Of a stretch of 64,000 nucleotides of DNA, positions 45,653 through 56,460 are shown piece by piece. Position 1 is the first letter of the stretch, and every line of letters starts with the position of its first letter. The notes beneath the pieces are model-generated. The model saw only the letters and a list, made by a program, of their open reading frames with translations, was not told where the DNA came from and searched no databases. This DNA comes from Bacteroidota bacterium (GTDB taxonomy: Bacteria > Bacteroidota > Bacteroidia > Bacteroidales > Lentimicrobiaceae). The stretch lies in NCBI GenBank assembly GCA_009773455.1, contig WSXU01000001.1, positions 250,073 to 314,072 on the forward strand. Reading direction: 5' to 3'. The position numbers were made by a program, and so were the translations under genes.

Positions 45653-47350
45653 CTATTTTTTCTTTCTGTTTTCGAGAATGGCTTCTGCTCTTTTGATCGC
45701 AAGGTTAATGTCTGCACATACATTTTCACTGCCTACCAGCTCAAGAAAACCATTTTTTTCAAGAGCATCGTAAACCGATTTCACCGGCCCGGAGAGTATA
45801 ACCGTGATGCCGTTTCCCTGAGATTTCCTTATAAAACTTCGCAGGTTGCTCAGCCCCGTTGTATCGATGAACGGCACCCGGTAAAGCCTGATGATCCGGA
45901 TTTTGGGTTTATTGGTCAGCTGCTTTTCGGCTTCTTCAAATTTGTTGGCAACACCAAAAAAGAATGGCCCGTTTACTTCAAATACTTCAACTTTATCCGG
46001 CAGTGTCAACCTGGGTGTATTTTCGGAGATATCGGCATTTTCATCGTCAACAGCCAGATTCAGCACTTCCACACCGGAAGTATCGATAACCCGCTTGAGA
46101 AAAAGAAGAACGGCAAGCAGCAGCCCAAACTGTATGGCAACTGTAAGGTCGATAATAACGGTAAGGAAAAACGTTGTCAGCAGCACAGCTACCTCGCTCC
46201 GGCTATTGCGGAACAGCCCCTTAAACGACCGCCACTCACTCATGTTGTAGGAAACAATGACCAGTATTCCGGCGAGGCAACTCATTGGGATCAGCTTGGC
46301 CCATTTGCCAAAGAACAGCAGAATCAGCAATAAAACTATTGCATGGATAATTCCGGCCACCGGAGTTTTTCCTCCGTTACGGATGTTGGTCATGGTACGG
46401 GCAATGGCACCGGTTGCCGGGATACCCCCGAATAAAGGCGCAATGATGTTGGCAATACCCTGGCCAATAAGCTCAGTGTTCGACCGGTGACGGCCTCCGG
46501 TTGCCCCATCAGCAACCATGGCACTAAGCAGCGATTCAATGGCCCCAAGCATGGCAATGGTAAATGCCGGGGCAAGCAAAAGTCTGAAGGTTTCGAAATT
46601 GATTGAAGGAAAGGAGGGTACCGGAATGGTTGCCTGAATTTCACCAAACCTGCTTCCGATGGTTTCAACCGGAAATCTGAATACAGTTGCTGCAATCGTA
46701 GTAATGAGCAGTGCTATCAGCGTTCCGGGAATTTTTTTGTTTATTCTCGGCCAGAAAACAGATACCAGAACTGTAAAAAGTCCTATTCCAAGCGCATACA
46801 TGTTCAGAGACCCAAAGTTGCTGAAATAGTATTGCCATTTATCGAGAAAATCAGCAGGAACATTTCCGATGGTTTCAAGACCAAAAAAATCTTTTACCTG
46901 TGATGAAAATATGACCAGCGCAATCCCGGAGGTGAATCCCACTACAATGGGGTAAGGCATGAATTTTATAATCGTCCCCAATTGCAAAAGCCCCATCCCC
47001 ACGAGCATAAATCCCGCAAGAATGGTTGCAATGAGCAGGCCGTCAACACCAAACCGCTCTACGATTCCATAAACTATAACGATGAATGCTCCTGTCGGGC
47101 CCCCTATCTGGACCCTGCTTCCGCCAAGAGCTGAAATAAGAAATCCTGCTATGATGGCTGTAATCAAGCCTTTTTCGGGAGATACGCCCGAAGCAATCCC
47201 GAAGGCAATGGCCAGCGGGAGTGCGACTACACCTACAATGATTCCGGCTATCAGATCGGAAATGAAGGTTTGCCTGTCATAACCCTTAATGGTTGTAAGC
47301 AACTTGGGATGAAACACCTGCATTATCTGTTTGATTTCAAAACCAGCCAT
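45653..47350 (-). CDS. SulP family anion transporter with STAS domain
   Basis: A 565-residue transporter with about 12-14 membrane segments and a C-terminal STAS domain (about residues 445-550; VFEVNGPFFFGVANKFEEAE and RVPFIDTTGLSNLRSF). The N-terminal ISDLIAGIIVGVVALPLAIAFGIASG motif and the NIIAPLFGGIPATGAIARTMTNIRNGG segment are diagnostic for SulP. The family carries sulfate, bicarbonate or dicarboxylates with sodium or protons; the substrate is not readable here. DTTGLSNL keeps the position that is phosphorylated in related anti-sigma antagonists. Single-gene unit. Confidence 0.94.
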   Translation of the reverse strand: MAGFEIKQIMQVFHPKLLTTIKGYDRQTFISDLIAGIIVGVVALPLAIAFGIASGVSPEKGLITAIIAGFLISALGGSRVQIGGPTGAFIVIVYGIVERFGVDGLLIATILAGFMLVGMGLLQLGTIIKFMPYPIVVGFTSGIALVIFSSQVKDFFGLETIGNVPADFLDKWQYYFSNFGSLNMYALGIGLFTVLVSVFWPRINKKIPGTLIALLITTIAATVFRFPVETIGSRFGEIQATIPVPSFPSINFETFRLLLAPAFTIAMLGAIESLLSAMVADGATGGRHRSNTELIGQGIANIIAPLFGGIPATGAIARTMTNIRNGGKTPVAGIIHAIVLLLILLFFGKWAKLIPMSCLAGILVIVSYNMSEWRSFKGLFRNSRSEVAVLLTTFFLTVIIDLTVAIQFGLLLAVLLFLKRVIDTSGVEVLNLAVDDENADISENTPRLTLPDKVEVFEVNGPFFFGVANKFEEAEKQLTNKPKIRIIRLYRVPFIDTTGLSNLRSFIRKSQGNGITVILSGPVKSVYDALEKNGFLELVGSENVCADINLAIKRAEAILENRKKK

Positions 47351-47479
47351 AATCTGCCTTTGTTTAAAGGGTTCAAAAGTACAAAAGTGCCGGACGGGTA
47401 TGACAAATGAACCATATATTCCTGATCATTCCCAATTTAAAGGCATAAAAAGAGGTTCAGAGAATTAAATGCATACATA

Positions 47480-47510
47480 TTGCAAAACACAAAATGTTTC
47501 ACTATCTTAG
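47480..47510 (+). promoter_or_regulatory. Probable promoter of the PAS histidine kinase gene
   Basis: TTG at 47480-47482 and TATCTTAG at 47503-47510 (one mismatch to TANNTTTG) are 20 bp apart. The start codon is about 90 bp downstream. Confidence 0.45.
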
Positions 47511-47597
47511 CCTTGCCGGTTTTAACCGACAAAACTTCAGCCTTATCCAAATGTAAGAAGCATAGCTCTTTGCAGTATCAATTCTGAAAACCGGATT

Positions 47598-49499
47598 ATG
47601 GGCAAACAAAAAAAAGAACCTTCGGCATTGACAAAAGAAGTTGAAGAGCTAAGGGCGCAGGTTAAAGAACTCACCCTGAAACTTGAATCAGATTCCAATG
47701 CCAGGACAATTATCGAAGCTTCTTCCGACATTATTCTCCTTCTTGACAAGGAAGGAACAGTATTGATATGCAATCAGAAACTGGCATCGCAATTTGAGCT
47801 TAGCACGAATGATCTTACAGGCAAATGCCTTTTCGGTTTTATGCGCGATGAACTCGCCGTAAAATGGAAAAAACTGCTGGCCGAAGTTTTTGATTCCGGC
47901 AAACCAGCCAACGGTGAAGCTGAAAGACATGGCCTGATATACAGTTATACTTTCTTTCCGGTAAAGGACGAAAACGGGAACGTACTAAAGGTATCTGTTT
48001 ATGCGTATGATAGCACAGAACAAAAGGCTGCCCGAAAAGCACTGATTGAAAATGAGGAAATTTTCAACAGTTTTATTGAAAACAGTCCAATTTACGTATT
48101 CTTCAAAGATGAAAAGATCAGGCCTGTCAGATTAAGCAGGAATTATGAAACGATGCTTGGATTTCCACTCTACCACATCATCGGTAAAACCATGAATGAA
48201 TTGTTTCCTTCTGAACTGGCCGAAAATATGGTTAATGACGATCTGAAAGTTCTTCATGAAGGGAAACAAATCAAGGTAATTGAGGAGTTTCAGGGGAGAT
48301 CATATTCTACTATAAAGTTCCCGGTTTATATTGATGGGATCCCAAAATATCTGGCAGGATATACCATAGACATTACTGAACAGAATCAGGCGGAAAAGTC
48401 ACTGCGTGAAAGTGAAGAGCGCTTCAGGAAAGTATATGCAGAAGGCACCCTGCCCATAGCCATGCTTGACGGGAATTTCAGATTTATCAATGCAAATCAG
48501 GTATTTCAGTCTACATTCGGTTATTCTGAAGCCGAGTTGAAAGAAATGACATTCAAAGAGATAACACACCCTGACCATCTAATGCACGATATGGAAAACC
48601 TGAATCTTCTTATTCACGGAGATATCAGTGTTTACCGGACCGAAAAAAGATATTTTACAAAACAGGGAAACATTGTATGGGGTAATGTTCAGGTAAGTAT
48701 TGTTTACGACACCCAGAACAAGTTCATGTATTTCCTGGTAATGATTGACAATATTACCGGATATAAACTGGCTGAAGCGGAAGTCAGGAGTAAAAACGAA
48801 CAGCTTGAAAGGATCAATGCTGAAAAAGACAAATTCTTCTCCATCATAGCACACGACCTGCGAAGCCCATTTAACTCATTCCTCGGTTTAACCGAGATGA
48901 TGGCCGAAGATCTTTACACAATGACACTGGAAGAGATACAGCAGATTGCCACCGATATGAAAAATTCGGCTGAGAATCTTTACAGGTTGCTAGAAAACCT
49001 TCTTGAATGGTCGATGATTCAACGCGGTATTACGCCCTTTAACCCGCAACCGGTGAATCTTTCAGAGGTTATAAAAGACAATCTGATCACTATGACTGAA
49101 CCCATCCGGAAGAAATCGATCAGGGTTTTCGCTGACATACCGGAAGACATCAGGTTTGTGGCTGACCAGAACATGATCGCTGCTATTTTCCGGAACCTTC
49201 TCTCAAACGCTGTTAAGTTCACCCCTAAAGGTGGAAGCGTTACCATTAAGATAGAAAAATGCAACAATTCAATCACTGAAATCTCCATCATGGACACAGG
49301 TATCGGGATGGCGCCGGAAATGAAAGAAACACTGTTCAATCTCGACAGTCACAATAACCGGCCGGGAACAGACGGTGAGCTGAGTACAGGACTTGGCTTG
49401 CTGCTCTGCAAGGAATTTGTTGAAAAGCATGATGGAAGTATTAAAGTTGAGAGTGAGCCGGACAAGGGAAGCAAATTCATCATTGCATTTCCGCAGTAA
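47598..49499 (+). CDS. Cytoplasmic PAS-domain sensor histidine kinase
   Basis: A 633-residue kinase without membrane segments. A short N-terminal coiled coil (KEVEELRAQVKELTLKLES) is followed by three PAS domains (about 32-145, 150-265 and 270-395), then HisKA with FFSIIAHDLRSPFNSFLGL (His about 417) and HATPase with NLLSNAVKFTPKGG, DTGIGM and GLGLLLCKEFVEKHDG. No receiver domain or regulator gene is adjacent, so the partner is unknown. It responds to an internal signal by architecture. Confidence 0.92.
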   Translation: MGKQKKEPSALTKEVEELRAQVKELTLKLESDSNARTIIEASSDIILLLDKEGTVLICNQKLASQFELSTNDLTGKCLFGFMRDELAVKWKKLLAEVFDSGKPANGEAERHGLIYSYTFFPVKDENGNVLKVSVYAYDSTEQKAARKALIENEEIFNSFIENSPIYVFFKDEKIRPVRLSRNYETMLGFPLYHIIGKTMNELFPSELAENMVNDDLKVLHEGKQIKVIEEFQGRSYSTIKFPVYIDGIPKYLAGYTIDITEQNQAEKSLRESEERFRKVYAEGTLPIAMLDGNFRFINANQVFQSTFGYSEAELKEMTFKEITHPDHLMHDMENLNLLIHGDISVYRTEKRYFTKQGNIVWGNVQVSIVYDTQNKFMYFLVMIDNITGYKLAEAEVRSKNEQLERINAEKDKFFSIIAHDLRSPFNSFLGLTEMMAEDLYTMTLEEIQQIATDMKNSAENLYRLLENLLEWSMIQRGITPFNPQPVNLSEVIKDNLITMTEPIRKKSIRVFADIPEDIRFVADQNMIAAIFRNLLSNAVKFTPKGGSVTIKIEKCNNSITEISIMDTGIGMAPEMKETLFNLDSHNNRPGTDGELSTGLGLLLCKEFVEKHDGSIKVESEPDKGSKFIIAFPQ

Positions 49500-49897
49500 A
49501 TCTGCTTTTTCTTTGAAAACCGCATTTGCAGGAGATGAGCAGCCTTTTGATGTATTTTCTTCTGGTTTATCCGTATGAAGAAATAAAATTTTAATGCTGA
49601 GGACTCATCCTTCAATCAAAAGAGCAGAATCTCTGTTAATGACTATAGATCAGGACAAAACCCTAATGATGGATTTGATGTTTAATCGGGGGCGAATTCA
49701 CAAAGAACTATTGGTCGATTTAAGCTGCTGACATACCTGTTTCGCTGCAAACAAAACAGCAGGCCTGATAAGCGGAATTTTGAAGTTGATCAATGCTCCG
49801 GATTTTATTGGACGGATCATGAATTCTATTAAAAATCAGATAGTTGAATATTAATGATATTTGATTATAAAAATCTGAAGTCAATATAAAACATTAC
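49500..49897. other. Gene-free stretch of 398 bp
   Basis: AT-rich intergenic sequence between two kinase genes. The frames present are too short and not protein-like. Nothing further is recognised. Confidence 0.55.
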
Positions 49898-52800
49898 ATG
49901 GACGATCAGCATAAATCATATGAAGATCTTCTGGCTGAAAATCTGCGACTGAAGGCATGGATTGATTCCGGGATGGCAGAACCGGTTTCCGGTCCCGGTC
50001 ACCCTGAGACATCTTTTTCCGTAAGGAAAAATGAGCAGGAACAGAACAGCCTGCTGAGAACCTATGCACTTGATCTTGTCTGTATTCCCGGCACAGAGCT
50101 CTATTCATTCATCATATCAAGAGTAATTGAGCTGTTCCGTGTCAAATCCGCGGTCATCTCGACCTTTGATCCTCAGACTTCAGAACTGAAAGTGAAATAT
50201 ACCAGTCTGTCGGGAAGCGAAAGTTCACAACTTTCCAAACTGATCGGAAGGAAGATCACTTCAATGAATATTCCAATCTCCGAAGAGCAGCACAAATTAA
50301 TCTGCAGTGAACCATTTCACCTGATCGGAAGCCTGCATGAAATCTCTTTCGGAGTCATCCCTGAAGTAATAGGTAAGTTGGTCGAATCTTCGCTGGGGCT
50401 GGGTTGGTTTATCGGACTTGGTCTTATTTATAAAGAAAAACTGGTCGGAACAATTGTACTGATCGGATCAAAGAATGAGCAGCCCCCCGAAAGGGAAGAC
50501 CTGAGTTTCTTCTGTAGTATTACAGCCAATGCCGTCGGACGCAAGGTTGCCGAAGAAGCACTGGAAGAAAGCGAAACCAGGTTCAGGCAGCTCTTTGATG
50601 AAGCACCTGTAAGCTACCAGTCACTCGATAAAGAAGGCAATTTTGTTGATGTTAATCAGGTGTGGCTGAACACATTCGGATATAAACGGAAAGATGTCCT
50701 GGGCCGGCATATCAGTGGTTTTCTTAGCGAGGAATCCAAAAAGATTTTTCCCGGAAAATTTGAGGATTTTAAACAGAAAGGGATGCTCGGTTATGAACTT
50801 GAGCTGATTAAAAAGGATGGAGACATCCTTCATATTGAAATGGTCGGCAGGATCGGTTATGATCATAACGGTAATTTCAGGCAGACACATTGCATCCTGA
50901 AGGACATTACATTACAACGCAAAGCCGAAGAATTAGTAAGAGAGCGTGAAGAGGTATTCGAGGCCATTGCCAACTATACAGCCAACTGGGAATCATGGTT
51001 TGACAACAGTGGAAGAATTATCTGGACAAATCCGGCTTCGTTCAGGTATACAGGTTACACGCCCGCTGAAATAATAGATTTACCCGATTACATCAATACA
51101 TTTGTTGCAGCGCCTGACCGTGAAAGGGTTGCTGCCGTTCTGCGCGAGGCGCTGGAAGGAAAAGACAGCTCCAGTGTTGAGTTCACCTGTATCAGAAAAG
51201 ATCAGTCAACCTTCAGGATATCCGTTGCCTGGAACCATATCTGTGATAAGCAGGGAAAAGCCCTGGGGATCAGAACCAGCGGCCAGGACATTACCTCATA
51301 TAGGAATGCGGAAGAAGCGGTTTCATACAGCGAGGGCTTATACAAGCAAATGATTGACAATGCACCGTTTGGTATGCATTTCTATCAGACTGATGACCAG
51401 GGGAAACTAATTTTTACAGCTGCCAATCCTGCGGCAGACAAGATCCTGGGGATCGACCACAGTCAGTTTACCGGCCTTGAAATTGAGCAGGCATTCCCTT
51501 CTCTGTCAGGCACTGATGTAATTCAACATTACAAGGAGGCCGCTTTCAGCAATAAAACCTGGGTAACAGAACAGATTATTTATAATGACAATAAGATTTC
51601 AGGAATCTTTGAAGTAAAGGCATTTCAGACGGTGCCGGGTAAGATGGTGACCATATTTACCGATATTACCAAACGGAAAAGGGCTGAAGATGATCTGAAG
51701 GAAAACCAGCAACTTTTCGAGGCGCTGGCCAGGGTTTCACCTGTAGGGATTTTCAGAACCGATGCTGATGGTGAAACCACCTTTGTTAATCCTAAATGGA
51801 TGTCACTGACAGGCCTCAGTTTCTATGACGCATTGGAATCAAAATACCTTACAGCAATCCATCCCGACGACCGGGAAGAGAGAATTGCAGAATGGCGCGA
51901 AGCAGTAAAGGATGGCAAAATGGTTACTTCAGAGTACCGCTTTCTTCGCCCCGATGGCAGTATTGTATGGGTCCAGGGAAATGCGGTTCCTGAAATTGCC
52001 GATGGTAAAATAAAAGGATATATCGGCACGATTACCGATATTTCAGATTTAAAAAATGCTGAAATAGAATTACTTAAGGCCAAAGAGAAAGCCGAAGCAA
52101 GCAACCGGCTTAAAACAACTTTTATGGGAAATATTTCCCATGAAATCCGCACCCCGCTGAACGGGATCATAGGATTTGCCGAATTAATCAGTTCAGGCAG
52201 CAATACTCCTGAAGAAAATGAAGAATGCATCGAATTCCTGAATCACAGCATCAACAGGTTAACCAAAATCATCGATAACATTATGGATGTATCGATGATG
52301 ATGTCGGGGAATACAACCATAAAGCATGAAACGTTTTCAATAGATGAACTGGTCAATGAAGTTTATCATAAATTTGAAATGCAGGCTGCCAGAAAGAGTC
52401 TGGATTTTTCGATCGTGGATGGTAACCGTAAGACGGACAAAGCCATTATAAGCGATAAATCACTTATCAACAGGATTCTTTGCGAGTTGGTTGACAATGC
52501 GGTGAAATTCACCAACCGGGGCAATGTAAATGTATCCTACCAGTTAATTGACAATGTATTGTCTGTCAATGTCAGCGACAGTGGGGCCGGTATTTCGCAT
52601 GAGTTCCTGCCATTTATTTTTGAACCATTTATCCAGGAAGACGTATACTCCGCAAGAGTCAACAACAGCAACGGGCTTGGACTATCCATTGTGCATGAGG
52701 CCATCGGTATCCTGGGGGGCAATGTAACTGCCGAATCCACTCCCGGGGCAGGAACCAGCATTTCCGTAACCATTCCCGTGGTAACTGCTGAAAAAATCGC

Positions 52801-53203
52801 TCCTGAAAGCCTGCATCCGAAACCCGGTGATGGTGCTGAATTATCTCCTGTAATACTGGTTGTGGAAGATGAAGAGATCAATATGATCTATCTGAAGCGG
52901 CTGCTCAGCCAGAAAGGATATCAGCTTTTACTTGCCTCAAATGCCCCCGATGCCATTACCTATATTGAACAGGGCAGCAAAATAGATCTGATTCTGATGG
53001 ACATGAAAATGCCCGGAATGGATGGATTTGAAGCTACCCGTAAAATCAAGGCACTTTCTCCGGGGATCAGAATAGCCGCTGTTACTGCCTATGCGAGTGA
53101 TGCCGATAAGGATTCATGTTTTGAGGCAGGTTGCGATGATTATATAGCCAAACCTTTTCAGAAAACCGAACTGTATCACTTGTTGAAAAGGATGGGTTTC
53201 TGA
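49898..53203 (+). CDS. Hybrid sensor histidine kinase, GAF-multi-PAS-HisKA-HATPase-REC
   Basis: A 1101-residue cytoplasmic hybrid kinase. A GAF-like domain (about 50-215) is followed by four PAS domains (about 225-345, 350-470, 475-590, 600-720; the last with the PAC block EYRFLRPDGSIVWVQGNAVPE). HisKA has TFMGNISHEIRTPLNGIIGF with His near 747. HATPase has ELVDNAVKFTNRGN and GLGLSIVHEAIG. The C-terminal receiver (about 984-1100) has phospho-acceptor Asp near 1034 in LILMDMKMPGMDGF and the KPF lysine. No DNA-binding output is present, so phosphate probably moves on to another protein. No partner lies next to it. Confidence 0.93.
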   Translation: MDDQHKSYEDLLAENLRLKAWIDSGMAEPVSGPGHPETSFSVRKNEQEQNSLLRTYALDLVCIPGTELYSFIISRVIELFRVKSAVISTFDPQTSELKVKYTSLSGSESSQLSKLIGRKITSMNIPISEEQHKLICSEPFHLIGSLHEISFGVIPEVIGKLVESSLGLGWFIGLGLIYKEKLVGTIVLIGSKNEQPPEREDLSFFCSITANAVGRKVAEEALEESETRFRQLFDEAPVSYQSLDKEGNFVDVNQVWLNTFGYKRKDVLGRHISGFLSEESKKIFPGKFEDFKQKGMLGYELELIKKDGDILHIEMVGRIGYDHNGNFRQTHCILKDITLQRKAEELVREREEVFEAIANYTANWESWFDNSGRIIWTNPASFRYTGYTPAEIIDLPDYINTFVAAPDRERVAAVLREALEGKDSSSVEFTCIRKDQSTFRISVAWNHICDKQGKALGIRTSGQDITSYRNAEEAVSYSEGLYKQMIDNAPFGMHFYQTDDQGKLIFTAANPAADKILGIDHSQFTGLEIEQAFPSLSGTDVIQHYKEAAFSNKTWVTEQIIYNDNKISGIFEVKAFQTVPGKMVTIFTDITKRKRAEDDLKENQQLFEALARVSPVGIFRTDADGETTFVNPKWMSLTGLSFYDALESKYLTAIHPDDREERIAEWREAVKDGKMVTSEYRFLRPDGSIVWVQGNAVPEIADGKIKGYIGTITDISDLKNAEIELLKAKEKAEASNRLKTTFMGNISHEIRTPLNGIIGFAELISSGSNTPEENEECIEFLNHSINRLTKIIDNIMDVSMMMSGNTTIKHETFSIDELVNEVYHKFEMQAARKSLDFSIVDGNRKTDKAIISDKSLINRILCELVDNAVKFTNRGNVNVSYQLIDNVLSVNVSDSGAGISHEFLPFIFEPFIQEDVYSARVNNSNGLGLSIVHEAIGILGGNVTAESTPGAGTSISVTIPVVTAEKIAPESLHPKPGDGAELSPVILVVEDEEINMIYLKRLLSQKGYQLLLASNAPDAITYIEQGSKIDLILMDMKMPGMDGFEATRKIKALSPGIRIAAVTAYASDADKDSCFEAGCDDYIAKPFQKTELYHLLKRMGF

Positions 53204-53456
53204 GCACAGACTTTTCTGCGACGCCATAATTCCATGCCATCGCGAAAGCTCTCCGACGGTCAATTCTATGTTTTCACATTTTCACCCCATGCAGATCAGG
53301 CAAAGATGCATGCATCCAACTCAGAAAAAGCTTTTTATTAAAGTACAATTATCGGATTAACCTGTAACTTTTACTATCAAATGGTGTCATATGCACTGAA
53401 ACAGGAGATTCACCCGATAAAATCCAAACACATTACAAAATATTAAAATACAGGTT

Positions 53457-54797
53457 ATGAAATCACTGGCAGTAAAATTTATCGCCGCATTCTTTGCCTT
53501 CAGTTTACTGAATTCGCCGCTGCATTGTCAGAATACCCCCGATTACAATCGGATTGATTCCCTGATGTCGTTGCTTGAAAGCAAAGATAAGTTTATGGGG
53601 GCCGTAGCAGTAAACATTGGTGGCAGACAGGTGTACTCGAACGCTTTTGGTTTTTCTGATGTTGAAAAACAGATAAAGGCAACTTCAAAAACCACCTACC
53701 GCATCGGCTCGGTTTCCAAGATGTTTACTTCCGTTATGATATATCAGTTATTTGAAGAACAGAAACTTCAGCCTGATACCAGATTGTCGGCATTTTATCC
53801 TGAGATTCAGAATGCGGACAAAATAACCATTCGTGATATGTTATTACACAGAAGCGGAATCAGGAGTGTGACTGATGACAGCCTGTATCTTGAGTGGTGC
53901 GTTAAACCCAGGACCCATGCAGAAATTGTCTCCATGATCACATCCTACACGCCTGTCTTTCAGCCTGATGAAAAATCGGAGTACAGCAACTCCAACTTTA
54001 TTCTGCTTGGATATATCCTCGAAAATCTGACAGGTAAGGACTATTCATCCAATCTGGAGGAGAGGATCTGCAGGAAGGCCGGATTAAAAACCACATACTA
54101 CGGCAAGCCGGCAAACACTTTGAAAAACGAAAGCTACTCTTATTCATTTGATGGCATCAACTGGTTAAAGGAAAATGAAACCGATATGAGTATTCCACAC
54201 GGGGCCGGTGCTGTGGTGTCGACGGCCGAAGACCTGGTGGTTTTTTCCGATGCTCTTTTTGCAGGCAAACTTATATCTGAATCTTCGCTTCAAGACATGA
54301 CAAAAGCAGAAGGCACTTACGGAAAAGGGATTTTTCCTATGCCTTTTTATGAGATGAAAGGATTCGGACATACCGGTGGAATCGATGGTTTCAGAAGTGT
54401 ATTGATTCATTTTCCATCAGAAAACCTCAGCCTGGCACTTTGCTCAAACGCGATGAATTATAATCAGAATGAAATCCTGATCGGCATTCTGAGCATCATT
54501 GAAGGGAAGGAATATAAAATGCCTGTTTTTACTACAACCGTACTCTCAGCAGATCTCCTGAAACAGTTTGAAGGCATCTATTCATCCGAAAGCTTCCCGC
54601 TCAAACTAACTGTCAAAGCTGAAGGTTCAGTTCTGACTGCACAGGCAACCGGGCAGTCTGCCTTCCCGCTGGAGGCCGTTAGTGAAACCGAATTCAAATT
54701 TGATGCTGCAGGTATCCGGATCATTTTCCTGGATGGTGAACAGCTGAATATCAAACAGGGCGGGATGGACATTATAATGAAAAGGGAGAAACAGTAA
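53457..54797 (+). CDS. Serine hydrolase of the class C beta-lactamase / PBP4* family
   Basis: A 446-residue exported protein; signal peptide to about residue 24 (LHC/Q). The catalytic SxxK is Ser85-Val-Ser-Lys88 in YRIGSVSKMFTSVMI, the Y-x-N is Tyr176-Ser-Asn178 in SEYSNSNFILLGY, and HTGG near residue 304 takes the place of the KTG box. The last ~90 residues form a small beta domain found after the hydrolase domain in many relatives. Members act as esterases, D-amino-peptidases or beta-lactamases; HTGG is more typical of the esterase/peptidase side. Substrate unknown. Confidence 0.9.
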   Translation: MKSLAVKFIAAFFAFSLLNSPLHCQNTPDYNRIDSLMSLLESKDKFMGAVAVNIGGRQVYSNAFGFSDVEKQIKATSKTTYRIGSVSKMFTSVMIYQLFEEQKLQPDTRLSAFYPEIQNADKITIRDMLLHRSGIRSVTDDSLYLEWCVKPRTHAEIVSMITSYTPVFQPDEKSEYSNSNFILLGYILENLTGKDYSSNLEERICRKAGLKTTYYGKPANTLKNESYSYSFDGINWLKENETDMSIPHGAGAVVSTAEDLVVFSDALFAGKLISESSLQDMTKAEGTYGKGIFPMPFYEMKGFGHTGGIDGFRSVLIHFPSENLSLALCSNAMNYNQNEILIGILSIIEGKEYKMPVFTTTVLSADLLKQFEGIYSSESFPLKLTVKAEGSVLTAQATGQSAFPLEAVSETEFKFDAAGIRIIFLDGEQLNIKQGGMDIIMKREKQ

Positions 54798-54923
54798 AGC
54801 CTGTACCGGCCCCGGCAGATTCAATCAATATGATTCCTGTCTGTTAAAGGAAAGAGATTACAATTTTCGATAAATACTATTGTTGTCAGGGTTCTTTATC
54901 CAGGGCTGAAATGCTGCAGCATT

Positions 54924-56228
54924 TCAACCGCTGGCCTTTACGAATTCACTGGGTGTTTGGCCAGTTATCCTCTTGAACGACGAATTGAAGCTCGATTTGG
55001 AACCAAATCCGACCATAAGGGCAATGCCGATCATGGAGTATTTTTCCCATCCACCGGAAAGTAAAAGCTTCTGTGCTTCTTCTACCCTGTATGTATTGAT
55101 ATAATTGTAGAAGTTTTTCCCGTACCGCTCATTGATAACCTGCGATACATATTTTGTATTTGTCCCAAGCCGGTTTGCTACATCTTCCACACTGAGTTTT
55201 TCGTTCGTGAAAATCTTATCATACGTCATCAGGGTATCCAGCCGGTCAATAATCATCAGTTTTCTCTGTTCACTCAGCGGTGAACCTGCATATTTTGATG
55301 AAACGGGAAGATCAGTCACAATGCCTGGAACAGACTTAGCTCTTTCTGATTCATCCATTTCGCTACCAGGAACAATAAACCCTGTTCCGGTTTCACTTAA
55401 TTCTGATTTAGGGGTTTCGGAAACCGATGGCAGGTTCAGGGTTTCAGCAATCAATGCCTGATCACTTTTTTCTTCGTCTTCCAGTGATTTCAGATCTTTC
55501 TGGCTCAGGGCATAATATCCGGTAAAAAGCGTTATCACAAGCATGATCACGTTGTAGATCACCGGTGAAAAATAGTTTCTCTCATATCCGAAAAGATATA
55601 ACATTTGATTGCTCAGGAAGAAAAGAACCAGGCTTGCCATCAAGGCAAGAATCCAGTTAAGACTGATGTTTTCAGTATATGAATAGTGATCCTGGATGTA
55701 ACTACGGTGACTACGGTACAGCTTTATGGCTTTATTGAAATAGTAAACCAGCTGAATGGGAAGAATCACAAAAATTCCGGTAACATAAACAAAAATAAGA
55801 TACAGTACAAGACCGGAATGCAATGAGCTACTAAATCCCTGCGACAGATAATTCAGTTTATCCTGGTTCCCTGCAAAAAGGAAGGGTGTGTTTGCCAGCA
55901 GAAAGATACCCGCAGGAATCAGATGCCGGAAATGGGAGCGGCGGAACCTGAAGCCGGGCGTAGTGATCGCAAGCAGGTACAGATAAAACAAAGGCAGAAA
56001 CATTAATATTAAAGGAAGTATCAGGTAGTAAAGTGCCAGAAGTGCATCAAAATTCCTGATGGCATAGGAAAAGTTGAAGCTGAAATAGACTGCACAAAAA
56101 AACTGAAAAATGCCCATCAGCATCCTTGCCCGGCTCCTGTTATTGATTCCATTGATCAGAAGCAGAAATGCGATGGCTGCCGACTGATAAACCGGCAAAG
56201 CATAAAGTATTTTATTCAGTAATTCCAT
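54924..56228 (-). CDS. Membrane-bound AraC-family transcriptional regulator
   Basis: About 434 residues from MELLNKIL (56228); the longer frame upstream lacks a hydrophobic start. Seven membrane helices lie between residues about 5 and 240, then a linker rich in Ser and Glu, then an AraC DNA-binding domain at the C-terminus with LSVEDVANRLGTNTKYVSQVINERYG and GIALMVGFGSKSSFNSSFKRITGQTPSEF. Such membrane AraC proteins are frequent in this phylum and probably sense an envelope signal. Target unknown; the divergent T9SS cargo gene at 56461 is a candidate. Confidence 0.9.
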   Translation of the reverse strand: MELLNKILYALPVYQSAAIAFLLLINGINNRSRARMLMGIFQFFCAVYFSFNFSYAIRNFDALLALYYLILPLILMFLPLFYLYLLAITTPGFRFRRSHFRHLIPAGIFLLANTPFLFAGNQDKLNYLSQGFSSSLHSGLVLYLIFVYVTGIFVILPIQLVYYFNKAIKLYRSHRSYIQDHYSYTENISLNWILALMASLVLFFLSNQMLYLFGYERNYFSPVIYNVIMLVITLFTGYYALSQKDLKSLEDEEKSDQALIAETLNLPSVSETPKSELSETGTGFIVPGSEMDESERAKSVPGIVTDLPVSSKYAGSPLSEQRKLMIIDRLDTLMTYDKIFTNEKLSVEDVANRLGTNTKYVSQVINERYGKNFYNYINTYRVEEAQKLLLSGGWEKYSMIGIALMVGFGSKSSFNSSFKRITGQTPSEFVKASG

Positions 56229-56460
56229 ATTTACCAACCCACCTGGTTTGCTGATGTAAAGATATCTAAAAGCAGCCTGATTCTGACAAACAGGCAAAGC
56301 GGAATATAAAACACCTATCTGTCATCCGGAACAATACCTCAAAAATACAAGAGTGTATGAATTCAGGAATCAATACCAGTTATCAGGCCCCGGTAACAAC
56401 ACTTGCTTTTACTTTGCCGGCAGAAATTCACTGCTTTAAAAAACCACATCTGCCGATTCA